Positions 29,321-42,929 of a stretch of 64,000 nucleotides of DNA are shown here, one piece after another. The stretch is taken from the NCBI RefSeq assembly GCF_963678975.1, contig NC_089277.1, positions 17,808,757 through 17,872,756 of the forward strand. Direction: 5' to 3'. Made by a program: the position numbers and the translations under genes. The stretch comes from Dysidea avara (lineage: Eukaryota; Porifera; Demospongiae; Dictyoceratida; Dysideidae). The notes beneath the pieces were generated by a model that was not told the DNA's origin, made no database searches, and saw nothing but the letters and a program-made list of their open reading frames with translations. Each line of letters starts with the position of its first letter. Position 1 is the first letter of the stretch.

Positions 29321-31087
29321 AACAACTGCAATGTAACTATTAAACCACAAGAGTTAATTATACAATCTCTTCCTTCCCAGCGATGTTGCATGTCCCTTGG
29401 ATCAGAGTTCAAAATAATTAAAGGGTAGTCACTTCTACAGGTTTTGTGCCAGTGCTTGAACCTAGGATAAAAATGCAATTAAGTGATCAAGGGTCTAGTT
29501 AAAGCTACATATAAAGCAGCCAAGTACTGCCAATAACAGGTGATCAAGGAACTTTATAATTTCCAGATCATTATAAGACATTCTGCTTAAAATATCAAGC
29601 ACAGATTTTAGCTGAAATCAAGTGATCAAAGTGAATATTAACAATCAAATGTCTTGATTCCAGTTGCATGCCTTATGATGATGAATACCCCTTGTAAGCC
29701 TATGCAAAGATAACAACACACTATTATATAGTTTAATGTTCATTATTTTGATCATAAAATTAAAAGTACGGATATAAGTAATCCATAACTGAATTTGGAA
29801 TTAAATGTCCACAGGTATATCTTCATGTGCTTAGGTGATCTCCTTGTTTCAATTCTTTGTATTTCTATGATCCCTGATCGACCTCGTTTTCTTTGCACAT
29901 ACTTGTTTGCTTACTTTTGAATAATGTGATTATAACTGGTACATCTACTTATACCATATCAAAATAAACAATAGCACCATATGCAGACTGTATGTTTTCA
30001 ACTGAACACACACACTCCCTCCAACTATCAATTACTACTGAAGAGTAAAGCGGTCATTATGCTTCAATTTCAGCTATGTGTCAGCCTGTTAAACTGCATT
30101 ACAAATGAAGAATAGTGTAAGGAGCTCTGCAGCTACTATAAAAATACCCATTACAAATGTAGGAAACCATCACAAGCTATCACAAATTGACACCTTGTGC
30201 AGTCAGCAAAAATTAAATGGGACAAGGAAGACAAAGGTAATTAATCCCACCATGCATAGTGCAGTAAGGCACCTGTCAAGCTGAAGTGATGCCTATACTC
30301 ACAGCAGAGAAAAAGTCAGACCAAAGCCTTAGCTGTAATTTAATTACAATTGTCTGAAGCATCGGATAGTTAATCAGTAGAAAATTTCTGTTAAAATGTA
30401 CCAAAAATTGTAGCAACTTATAGGAAGTGTTTAGGTTGTGCTGAAGGTACGTTTAGGCTTATTAATACAGGACTATTACAGGTACCTAACTGATAGTCAA
30501 GATGCCATGAAATTATTGTGTTGCTGGTTTCTGACCATGGTCAAGTGTTTTTTGTAAACCTCCTTGATCCCTAATAGCTATACTGCACTTATATTGTTGT
30601 GTATGCTCCAACCCAGCGGATGAGTTTGGGTGACCAGACTTTTATTAAAAGCACTTGCAAACCATTTGACTAAAATGCCTAATGTCATTAATGATAGATA
30701 TTTTATTTATTTTTTCTCTGCGATTCACCATTTGACTAAAAGTCACTTCCATACTTAATCTCATAAATAATTGTCAGTTTTATATCTGAAGTATTCTTTT
30801 TACACAACAATAGCTTCCAAAGTCCCACTTGAACCTCACCTGTAATGTGTGAGGGCATTGAGACATGGACACCAATTACCACCAGGTCTAGCTAGCCTTT
30901 GACAGCACAGCTAGGTGGGCTGCTTTTCCTTTCCTAGTTAACACCAACTCCCCATTATAACAGCTGGGTAGAACAGAGCAATGTGATATGTGAGTATAAA
31001 ATGTCTTGTTCAAGGAAACAACAAGCAATCACAAAACATCAAACGTAAAACCTTTTGATTACAAAATTTAGCACTCAGATCATGCTG
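29321..31087. other. Non-coding sequence with an old dispersed repeat
   Basis: About 29850-30520 is a diverged copy of the repeat at 11070-11790. The rest has no recognised feature. Confidence 0.45.
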
Positions 31088-31246
<159 letters not shown>

Positions 31247-31343
31247 ATCAAACATCAAAGCAAAGCCTTTGATTACTATAAAAATTAGCAGTCACACCTA
31301 CCCAGTGAACCAGCACTGGGACACACATATAAGTATGCACATA

Positions 31344-31629
31344 CACTACCAGATACAGTACATGAAATTGCCATGAAAATAACCATGAAATACCCATGAA
31401 AATACCTATGGTTTATCCCATGAATTTTAACATTTCATGGGTACTGCACCCATGAAATCTCTGCAATGCCATAAAAGTACCATGATAATCTGATCTGGAA
31501 ACGCATTTCATGGCCCATGAAACAACCCATTGTATACCATGAATTGACTTTCATGGTACATTTCATAGGGGAGATTTAACATTTCATGAAAAAACCATAG
31601 ATGTTTCATGGCATACTTCTCTGGTAGTG
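31344..31629. mobile_element. CACTA-like MITE, 286 bp
   Basis: Perfect 10-bp inverted termini CACTACCAGA / TCTGGTAGTG flanked by the 3-bp duplication ATA (31341-31343, 31630-31632). A CACTA terminus with a 3-bp TSD fits the CACTA (CMC/EnSpm) superfamily. The interior is packed with CCATGAAA and TTTCATGG in both orientations, like transposase-binding subterminal repeats. Non-coding. Confidence 0.82.
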
Positions 31630-32131
31630 ATATGATACTTATAGCTACTCACACAAACACATACATACACACACTACTTGTACACATCTTACTTAGAAAG
31701 TTGGACTGCCAATGCTGTCGCTGCTGCTAGTGGTATTGTCACCATTACTGCTCATGCATCTTCCATTCAGGTTACTGTCAGGAGGATGGATTACATATAT
31801 ATACACACTACACCACACACAGAAGTTTTGTATGACTTAAATTAGTTTGCAACTGTGAAGTCAAGAGTTCTTTTTTAACTACTGCATGTAAGGTATGCAT
31901 GCACTATTAGGTTACTTTAATGCTAATATATATTATAGCAATATTAATGAATCTGAATTTCCAAAATGGAAATGATTTACATACATACATGCATAACCTA
32001 CAGTTGTCATATATATGCAATAATTGCATGGATGGTGCTATGGTGCCATGCACAAATTTGTTATAAAAGCATCATGGCTAGACAAGTAGTAGGGTTATGT
32101 CTTGTATATATCTGTTAGATCACACACTTTT

Positions 32132-33839
32132 AGGCCTGCGCCTATTATGCCGGCATAATCTTGAGAATAATAGGTCACCAATTTCGTGAGAATAATTCCG
32201 GAATAATAGGATGGTTACAGGCATAATTTCAGAATAATCGAACGACCACGGGAATAATCGGTGGAATTAGGGGGCGTGTCTCTTCTTGATTACCTAGAAG
32301 AAAGAGTTAAGCTACTACAAATGATATAAAGTTGACAGGAGTGTTGGCTGAAAGGAGCTGAAAAGCCTTTAAAAGATCGATATATTCTAATTGAACGCTC
32401 AAATACTCTAATAGAGCAGTCAGCTCGTTTCATGCTAAAAATCTGCAGCCAGCATCAGGGATTTAACTGCATGATTATCTGCAATTCTGAAACTTGTACA
32501 TCTTATACCAGTGTATCTTCTTCAAGTATTTGAGCATTATTATCTACCTAACTTAGTAGCTATACAATAGTTAAAGCATATTATATAATACACAAATAAT
32601 TAAATACACTTGAACTATTACTGTAAATAGCTATTCTAAGTCTGCTGTAACTATTATGGATAGAAAAATGATGTGTAAGGTGGAATGCTTCATATATGGC
32701 TATTAATAATTCGGACAAAACTACTTATAGCAGCATCTTGAAAACTAAGCGACTAGACACAGATATATTGAATGAGAATAATTATGGAATAATAGGCTGG
32801 ATACAAGAATAACAAAAAGAATAATAGGAGAATTTTTTGGGAAATTCTGGAAAGAATATTAGGTAAAATTTTGAGCATAATAGTAGGCATTCCAGCCCAA
32901 TTTTTAAATTTTGGAAAAATGGACTTTTTATATGCTCAACAGATAGAGTATTGATTGCCGATCTCAGAAATATATAGTTTGTTGGGTTGGAATTAACTAC
33001 TTTGGCATGCACAGTGTTTTAAAACTGAAAAAAGGTACATTTTTTCTCCGGGGCTCCCCATACATTTTAAAGGGAAAAAAGACACAATTGAATCAGGAAG
33101 CCATCTAGCAATCTGGACTGTCTTGAAACTGCAGTTGCTTCTAGCTGCAAGTTTGTATATATAATGAGAGTAACTTCAGATGTTATCGGATCTCAGCGAT
33201 CTTTGTATGCTGTGTAATGAGCAAATATGTTTCACCTACTGCACACTTCTCAATACAATGGTGCATACCCATAGGCAAGAGGCTATCTCAAGTAAGTAAA
33301 AACATCAAGTTAACAACTTATAAAGGTAAACAACTAAAGTGGAGGTGCCACAAAGATGCAACAATACCTAAGGTGGAGTTGTGGTTTCAATTACAGCATT
33401 GTTATGCTGACTTTGAAGTGGTTTGTATTTTTGAGGCTGATGACACAGCCATCAGAAAATTGCTCTGGAGCTGAAAATCGCTAACCCGAGCAAAGTAACT
33501 ACGTACTTTAAAGTAAGCAACAGTCACTACCTTCCACCCGACACTACGTTTTTTTAAGTTTTAAAGTATTCTACATACATTACAAGGCTTGAATAGATTA
33601 CAAAACAACACAAAACGTACTTATATGAAACGCGCACGACAAAACTAAGATTTTCATGATGATCAGCGTGTGGACAAATCCCATAGTGATTTTCATCCCC
33701 ATTGGAGCTTGGACTACGGAGCAATCCCAAGTTAAACGCGAGTTGTTGTTTTGTGCCAGGGTTCTATTGGGGAATATACGGAGAATTTTTTTATTAAAAA
33801 ATCTCGGATACTGGAATACCTAATAATAGGCTCAGGCTT
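32132..33839. mobile_element. Mutator-like non-autonomous element, 10-bp TSD
   Basis: 1,708 bp with termini AGGCCTGCGCCTATTAT and AATAATAGGCTCAGGCTT, an imperfect inverted pair. The flanks carry the exact 10-bp duplication ACACACTTTT (32122-32131, 33840-33849), a length typical of Mutator-like elements. Near the left end and near 32770-32890 it is rich in GGAATAATAGG-type words. One open frame at 33217-33474 (85 codons) has no recognised domain. Confidence 0.75.
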
Positions 33840-33849
33840 ACACACTTTT

Positions 33850-34925
33850 ATAAACGAATGTCAGAACTATGAAAACATGATTTGCTGAAGCCTGATGTAG
33901 TGTGGACTCATCAGATTTTCCTTCAACAAAGGTGTTGTACAGTAGCTGCATCATGTAGGTTGGTGACTTACTAAGGTGGTCGGACAGGTTGGTATATAGT
34001 TGGACAGACATCAAGACAAGCTCCACTGTACTGCCATGACTTTGGGTCAGCCATTCACATCAGTATAGTTGAGTACTGCTCTTTTCACCATTTATAAAAT
34101 ATATAGGACCACCTACTTAATTCGGTCTAGAAATGTGTTTGTCTGTAAAGAAAAGTCTTAACAATATTGTATATCTTGTGAAGCAATCTTAATTGATATG
34201 GAGCATTACTTAGAACACAATAAAGATGTTTTGGTAGACTGTCACCAGTAATAGAGATGGCAATAAGGAACAATGTAATAGCATAAGGAATAAAGTGAAT
34301 TCTAGTTACACAAAAGTATACAACTGACATAAGAGGTGTTCATGAGTCTAATTGGTAACCAATAAATGCCTCGTCATAGTAGTCACTAAGATCTTGTATT
34401 TACATGTCATCAGATCCCTTGTGGTCTTAGGCAAAACTACGGCACCCCTGGAACAATGACATGTACAGTTCAAAATAATTCTATAGGCTGATCAGATTCC
34501 TTATAGAAATACTTCTTAGGAGGCAGAAACATAGTGGAGATTAGATAAGTTTCTTTACTCTAGTACTGGGGAGTTTGCCTTTAGTGTCCCATATGATTCT
34601 GGGGAGGAAGTATGGCTGGGTATAACATACATAGAAAATAGACACCTATTATCTATGGTGTCCAGAACAGTACAAGCGTGAAGTATCTGATGATAGCAAA
34701 GGCAAGCAACTTGAGGAGGAGCAAGGAAGCTAGGGCCAAGATCACTGAGTATAATGTGGGAACACATACCTAATTAAAAAGAATGTATACATAGGCTAAT
34801 GTATACATAGAGCTTATGGTTGTCATGGTTACAAGCATCAGGAGTTTTTGCTTTGCATACTTACTGTACTACCCAGGAGCATTAACCAGCTACCACTCCT
34901 TCCTCTCTATTTTAGTTGCCATTGT
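33850..34925. other. Unassigned sequence
   Basis: No gene, RNA gene or element border recognised on either strand. Confidence 0.4.
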
Positions 34926-36144
34926 GAGCACCCATTTATAAAACCCTAGATCTGATCTGCTCTTGCTATGGCATAGATAATTTAGGTAGATTTTGGTTAA
35001 ATAGTCTTAATTGTGATAGAAGAATATACACTTGACTGCTCTATTAGATAGTATTTCAAGTGTGTATAAATAATTGGTTGCTGGAGTACCTCTCCCAAGA
35101 TCTACCACTGTAGCTAACTATATCACATTATTACAAGTCTATATCATTATGGAAAAAGTCTGTGTCATAATGAAAAAGTCTATATCATAATGGCAAAGAT
35201 CTATGTCATAATGAAAAAGTCTATATCATAATGGCAAAGATCTAAGTCATAATGAAAAAGTCTATATCATAATGAAAAAAGTCTATATCACAATGGCAAA
35301 GGTCTATGTCATTATGGAAAAGTCTATATCACAAGGGCAAAGGTCTATGTCATAATGGTAAAAGTCTATATCACAATGGCAAAGGTCTATGTCATAATGG
35401 AAAAGTCTATATCACAATGGCAAAGGTCTATGTCATAATGGTAAAAGTCTATATCACAATGGCAAAGGTCTATGTCATAATGGAAAAGTCTATATCACAA
35501 TGGCAAAGGTCTATGTCATAATGAAAAGAGTATTATCATAATGGCAAAGATCTATGTCATAATGGTAAAAGTCTATATCACAATGGCAAAGGTCTATGTC
35601 ATAATGAAAAAAAGTCTATATCACAATGGCAAAGGTCTATGTCATAATGGTAAAAGTCTATATCACAATGGCAAAGGGTTATGTCATAATGGTAAAAGTC
35701 TATATCACAAGGGCAAAGGTCTATGTCATAATGGTAAAAGTCTATATCACAATGGCAAAGGTCTATGTCATAATGGTAAAGTCTATATCACAATGGCAAA
35801 GGTCTATGTCAAATGGAAAAGTCTAATATCACAATGGCAAAGGTCTATGTCATATGGAAAAGTCTATATCACAATGGCAAATGTCTATGTCATTATGGTA
35901 AATGTCTATATCAAAATGTCATAATGGCAATGCTGCATGATTATGGTATCATATAGTCTATATCTAAGTATACATACTTATCATGATGACAACTACTGTG
36001 TATATCACATGCAATGGAAGCATCACACTATTAATAATAACAAGGTTGTAATTATAAGCAACATCAGCATTACCCTGCAGCCCACCACACCATGATCAAT
36101 AATGTAAATATATGGCATAATTATGGCACTAATCACCCTTCATA
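34926..36144. repeat. Long inverted repeat, right copy
   Basis: Reverse-complement partner of 24311-25172, about 350 bp longer because the minisatellite has more units. The flanking sequence on both sides of the array matches closely, including the CTCTATTAGA motif at 35037-35047. Confidence 0.88.
35130..35932. repeat. 42-bp minisatellite, right array
   Basis: About nineteen units in the opposite orientation to the left array. Unit length drifts by one or two bases in places (A-run changes), which breaks the repetitive open frames. Confidence 0.9.
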
Positions 36145-36848
36145 TTGGTTAAATACATAAACTATTATACCTGCCACATTTCTTTGTTCTGTTGTAAATG
36201 AGTTTCTGGTCACCTCTTAGCAGTAATGTGTGAACAAAACTCTATCATGTCAGCAAGGTAAGAGTTGTTTTAATCTCAGAGGCTCATAAGATGGAATGCA
36301 ATCCATCTATGTACATGTGTCCTACTCAACTGTGTTACCTGATCCTGCATGGTGGTAGCTGCAGCTTTATGTGTTTAAAGTGCCCAGTGTTCACAATTTT
36401 TTCACAGTAATAATTATGTGAAACACATTGCTCTTCAAAGCAGGCAGTGAAGTGTAGCTTAGTAATCTACTCTATGAATTTCCATACTGGGCATCCACCA
36501 CAGCACATTATTTCATTAGTGGTTATATCCATTTAGTGGCTTGAAGTAACAGCTGTTAGTGTCTTTGTGTCGCCTATGCTTGGAAGGACTTATATACTTT
36601 GCTATTCATGCATGTAAGCATGGCCTATAGACATTTCGAATCTCAAAAAAACTTCTATAGCTGCTAACAGTCTGGCACTATCAAATGCATGACTTTTAGT
36701 GGCACAATCAAAGCTTGGTAATTGTAAGGTTTCAGCCAGGGTTGATGCTCAGTTGCTGTTGTTGCTTCCTTGAGCAAGAAAGTTTATTCACATCGCTCCA
36801 GTTGTTAAATAGGGACCTTTCTTAAATGGTGACTTTTTTGGTAGACCT
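36145..36848. repeat. Direct duplication of about 0.7 kb, unit 1
   Basis: Aligns in order with 36849-37870: TTTGTTCTGTTGTAA, GATGGAATGCAATCCATCTA, CACAGCACATTATTTC, GCTGCTAACAGTCTG and AAAGGTTTCAG. Divergence is moderate, so this is an old duplication. No coding content. Confidence 0.75.
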
Positions 36849-37870
<1,022 letters not shown>

Positions 37871-38159
37871 GTGTTAAATGGCAACCTGGTGACAACTGGG
37901 GAGGCAGACCATCCATAGCTTTAGTATAACATATGTAGTGAGTGAAGGTACAGGTGAGACTTAATTGGGCTGCCATGCCCACACATTCACATGAGATGCT
38001 GTATGGTACACCTTTCTGTGAGTTGCATATAATACTAGTCCTGCCCTCGAAGGATTCTGCTTACGATGACTCTTAGCACCAGCCTACATGAGTAGCTAGC
38101 ACACAGATGTCCCAGTCAGGTAGGCAAATGGTAGCTGAAGGTATTGCCTTTTGTGGGTT

Positions 38160-38190
<31 letters not shown>

Positions 38191-38377
38191 TTGTATGTGT
38201 GTGTGTTGGGCTCTGCTTTGTTGGTGTAGCCTAAGGTTAACGGCTGACTAAGAAGTTGACAGGAATGCATTTAAGTACATGAATATTTTTACTAATTCAG
38301 TGTGAACAATCTAATTAGCCACAGTGCATCCACCGCACTAGCTATATGGCTGCACATGGATTAGGTCACTGCTCTTT
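37871..38377. other. Unassigned sequence with a (GT)n tract
   Basis: A short GT microsatellite is at about 38163-38206. No gene recognised. Confidence 0.5.
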
Positions 38378-39794
38378 CAACAGCATGCATGCATGCACAG
38401 ATTGCACACAATCACCTTCGCTGCATATTTCTCCCGATTGTTTGCAGTTAACAACGAGGCTCTATAACTATGATGCAGCTTGTTGTCATCCAGAACTAGA
38501 GCAGTGCTTGTGCTCCATGGCAGACTTACCTGCAGGTATATATAGAGCATTTATGATCGTTCGTAGATATCGCTTCTTCCATCCTTTTCCGCCAGTTTCT
38601 AGTGACGCCACAATTGTACCTTTGCTACAGTAGCTAGCTACAGTGCTACACGCATTTGGCAACTATAAAATCACATGTTGCTTGCTGGCAAAAGGAGTAC
38701 AGGATAACACTCCCCTGGTTGAGGGTGCATTCCACAAGCACTCATCATCTTTAGTACAACTACCTCACAGTGAATTGGTTAAGTCTACTTTATAGATGAC
38801 TGCAAGCTACCCTGACATAGGGAACTTTGCAGAAAGACATATAGGAAGAGCTGCATTTGTAGCAATTGTGAGGTAAGAAGATGTGGCTAATTCATGATTC
38901 GCTATTAATTTGCTATCTATATCATTGCATGGCAATGGGATCCACCATCAACATCACCTAGCTACGTAAAGTTGTCAAAGGAAGTGACAAAAGTAGTTGC
39001 TGATGCTTTCAAAACTTGGACTGCTGATGATGTCTTGTGGTAGTACTGTAGATGCAAGAAATCACATAGTAAGTTCTGCTATAGTTCTTGGAAATGAGTA
39101 TTTTGTGGTCTATTGAAGTTTGGCAGTGAAGAAACTTGTGATCATGGCTGGATCTTGTGAAAGCTATGAATGACACTGTATCAGGAATAGCATACAAGGT
39201 TTGCCACAGAAAAAATTGCCATAGCAATATTTTATTGTAACAAAATTTTTACAGATGCTACCTATAAGAACTATTGATGAAACAGATTATGAGAAGAAAG
39301 CTGCACTCAACGGACAGAAGTAAAAGAGCCAATCTACATTAATTTTAAGTGATGTAACATCCCTCAGAAAAACAGAATCCTGAAGGTGTCAAGAGCTTCA
39401 ATTTGTGAACTGAAAATTATAGTTGCTGTACAAATGATGTGCTTTTTTACTTATTAATGAAATACGTATTGTGGGTAGTAAATACAACACAGGAGCGAGA
39501 CATTGCTAGCTATATTACTAGTGCAGTATAAAGCAGATGCACAGTATAGAAAATGTTGATTTCAGCTACAGGATTTTTTACATCCTGTATGCATTTCACA
39601 GTGTTAAAATGTACATTTCTTCACTGCCTCATTTCCAGCGCCATTATAGATGCAGTAAATCTTTCTCTATCCTCTGTATGAAACTTTACTGAAATCTACT
39701 AATTTTCTACTTATGAAATGTGGCTGAAATGACAAATTTCATACACATTTTATACTCATTACCTACAAGCTGACATGGAACTTTTCACCCAGTG
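38378..39794. repeat. Dispersed 1.45-kb repeat, copy 2
   Basis: Direct copy of 5242-6706. The high identity along the whole length points to recent duplication or transposition. The sequence just downstream (39795-40000) belongs to the diverged repeat family of 11070-11790. Confidence 0.85.
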
Positions 39795-40006
39795 TGAGAT
39801 GACCATTCTGCTTCATTTTCAACTATATTCTACAACATTACAATTAAAGAACTGTACAAGAAGTCCTTCTGCAATCAATCCAGTCACTACAGAAATCACG
39901 GACAATTCTTGTGATAGCCAGCACTAAAGCCATAATGCATTAATACATAGCTACATGTGCGGTAATGGAGAAAGAAATGGGACATAAAGGAGGTATCTCC
40001 ATGATG

Positions 40007-40655
40007 CAGGGGCGGAGAAATGGCCCCCACTTTCAACAGTGGAGGTCAGTGCCGGCCCCCTCACTTTTTCCAATGCCCAGTTGTCAAAGTAAAGCATCTA
40101 CTCTAGTCATTATCCAACTTACTTTGCCTTGATATACTGAGATTTGTACTAGCTAAAGGTTACACATAAATGGAATACTACATGAATCTGTGCTGGGAAT
40201 GCAGAAGATCGATATATTCTAATAGAGCAGTCACCTAACTACTCTAATAGAACATTCAGCGGAATCATATGAGTTGATCCTGCTTTGCAATTAATTCAAT
40301 TATGTTTTCATTAACATATATATCTATACGTAATCAAAAGCATGAGTCAATCTGAAATGCCTTCAATTACTGGTGTATCTAGGATCTTAATGATAGTCAT
40401 TGCCATAATATTATAGGAATATCCTATTCAAATACACATGTACGTACCACTGAAAATGCTCTCAGATTCAATCTCAAAGCATTCAAATTCCTGTGGGGGC
40501 ATGCCCCAGATCCCCTTAGTATTGACATGATTCACATGCTAGTGTGCTTTGCACACTAAGGTACAGTTAATGATTTTAAAACACTTCGTAACTTACATGA
40601 CTTCCCCCCCCCCCCCCCCCCCCCACCCACTTTTGAGTACTGTTCTCTGCCCCTG
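40007..40655. mobile_element. hAT-like MITE, 8-bp TSD
   Basis: 649 bp with ends CAGGGGCGGAGAAATGG and CTGTTCTCTGCCCCTG, flanked by an exact 8-bp duplication CCATGATG (39999-40006, 40656-40663). A (C)n run is near 40602-40624. It carries two of the dispersed CTAATAGA motifs (40211-40232, 40239-40259). Non-coding. The terminal CAGGGGCGG is shared with the 5-bp-TSD family at 2236 and 48858, but the TSD length differs. Confidence 0.85.
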
Positions 40656-42929
40656 CCATGATGCATTCATTGTAGCTGCTGCTGCTGTTGCAGTTGATAT
40701 TTTTTTACTGATGCCTCCAGGAAAGTATAACTGGGCTATGGTTAAGGCCATGGGCTTAATTTCTTCGCTGTTCTAGGCCCAATTGCTATTACTATACAGT
40801 ACTACTGTACTGCATGATATAACCAGCATACATATAAAGGAAACATATTTGTGTCAAGTTTCTAATGAATCAAAATAAATTGAAGTGCATATTTCAGCCT
40901 TAACAAGGAATAATTTTTTGGTATGGCTTTACAAGTTATAAATCAGTTTGGTTTGTAAGCAGTCAGCATGTGAAAATCGGCACACGTAGCTTCAACCATT
41001 GGCAAGCTCCGACATTTCTCAATACTTTCAAATAGACGATAAGACCTACATTTACACTATATAGAATTACAGCTGCTTTGTAAACTTACTTCATTTGTTT
41101 GATTTATATTAGCTCCTCTTGATATCAGTATTAGTACTACTTGTAAGTGATTGTATTTCACCGCGATAAGCAATGCTGTGTTGCCTGCCCACTATACCAT
41201 AATGATGATGATAATACACATGATAATACAACAAACATTGCATACATTCATTATGTGCATACATACACACACACACACACACACATACATACATTCATGC
41301 ATGCATGCATGATATGCATACATACATACAGTCATACGTTCACATACATGCACGTACGTACATACACACAACTTTTAATGTTGCAGACACTGTCCATTTG
41401 TTTGCATTAAAGATGTTTGGCTGTGTAACCACTGCATGCAGTAACAGATGAACCGATTCAATTTTTGTGATTCCAACTGTATAAAGCCGCTAACCGTATA
41501 TATATTCATAAAGACTTTGGAAGCTATACCATGAAAGATATTATAGTTGCTTCACGTTTAAATTTGAATTCTGTGAATAATTGCTCCTATCCAATGCAAC
41601 AATTTATCATCTAAAGGCAGTTGATGTATTGAATCATACAAACCAGTTTAGGTAGATACTTCCTACATGGGAAGCTCAAATGATTAAATGCAATGTTGGT
41701 AGTAACTGCAGCAACAGTGCTAGTGCCATACAAATATCTTATATAGTAGTAGTAGTTAAGCACCACCGTGAGTGCAATATGGAAAAAATAGCATGAGGTC
41801 ATGGGTGAGAGACTAATACAGCACAAAGCAAAGCCGAGTGCTATTTTTGGCTCAACACCACGCTAGAGTGCTATTTTTTCACAAGTGTCGTGGTGGTTTA
41901 AAGTGCTTTCTGGTCATTCTTGTTGGAAGCATTCATTTTGTAGACTCGAACTGTGTCGGTTGTATCAGTAAGTGTCTATACATAGTACAAGTTTTATCAT
42001 AAAACCAACGGATGGCATTGCTTTGGCTATTTCTGGCGATTTAAAATGTTACACACATGATTAATAGTGCTATATTTTCCATATGCAGTACTGTATTTAC
42101 TTTCAGTGCTGTATGGAACAAAAGCACTCTAATTTGTTTGATTTTTGCCCACACAATTTCTTTAGGTTAAATACAATACCAGCATATATGCAGTGTTAAT
42201 GAATTTAGAATTAGATTATAGTTATGGACATATACAGTATCAATACTGCTGGTAGGTACTGTGCATCATTACTGATAGCATAGCTGTAAAAATTTCCTAA
42301 TTTCAAAACAAACAATGGCTTTGAGACATCAAATACAAATGATGATGTAAACTAATCTCCAAGTATCAAGTGTCACAATTTATTATAATGCATCTTCAAG
42401 CCAACCAACATGCCTCAATGTACAGGTCACCTATTCATATATCTGGTATGGGTTTTGTATTTGTGGATGAATAAATGCCAATGCTTTAGTCAAATAAATT
42501 ATGTTCTCAAAATTTTTCAGAAATTTCCCAAAAATTTCACCTTTTATGTTCTTCAGTGTTCCCATTATGCTTGCAATATGCTCTTTGTTAGCAATTTTTT
42601 TACAATTATCTTGAAACACATGCTCTATTAAAGTATATAGTTCACTACAGAGTGACTGTTCTATTAGAGAGTATCAATCTAAGGAGCTGTGCACAATGCA
42701 TTTGAGTTTGCAGTTTCCACTGACTGCTCTATTAGGGAATATAAAAATCTGTTTTTATGGAAATAAGCTCCATAGTTGGAAATATCCACCTAATATTCTA
42801 ACATCACACTAGTATTGCACATATTATGCTTTTATGTTGGCATATTTGATGCAGGCCTACCAATGGCGATTTGCTTGCATGTACCAATAGGTGTGGCATG
42901 GCCAAGTGTGTGCATGGGTGGGCCTTTGC
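40656..42929. other. Mostly unassigned sequence with one ankyrin exon
   Basis: Contains the exon at 41090-41191, CA and CATA/TGCA microsatellites (about 41258-41370) and three of the dispersed CTCTATTAGAG motifs (42621-42740). Nothing else recognised. Confidence 0.45.
41090..41191 (-). CDS. Ankyrin-repeat exon
   Basis: A 102-bp exon on the minus strand bounded by a CTATAG acceptor and a perfect GAA|GTAAGT donor, phase 0 at both ends. It encodes 34 residues, WAGNTALLIAVKYNHLQVVL and then ILISRGANINQTNE, one ankyrin repeat with the GNTALLIAV, NHL and GANIN signatures. A second exon of this kind is 6.2 kb upstream on the same strand (47393-47480), so they may be parts of one gene with large introns. 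Other exons could not be found. The gene could also be a pseudogene fragment. Confidence 0.6.

Noticed and set aside
33690-33760. 5S rRNA-like piece (CCCAAGTTAAACGC)
   Set aside because: Only a short resemblance; no A box, C box or 5S secondary structure around it.
40930-41050. Further exon after the ankyrin exon, following a 44-bp intron-like segment
   Set aside because: In the required phase it meets a stop after five codons and shows no ankyrin motif; it may be the gene end but cannot be supported.
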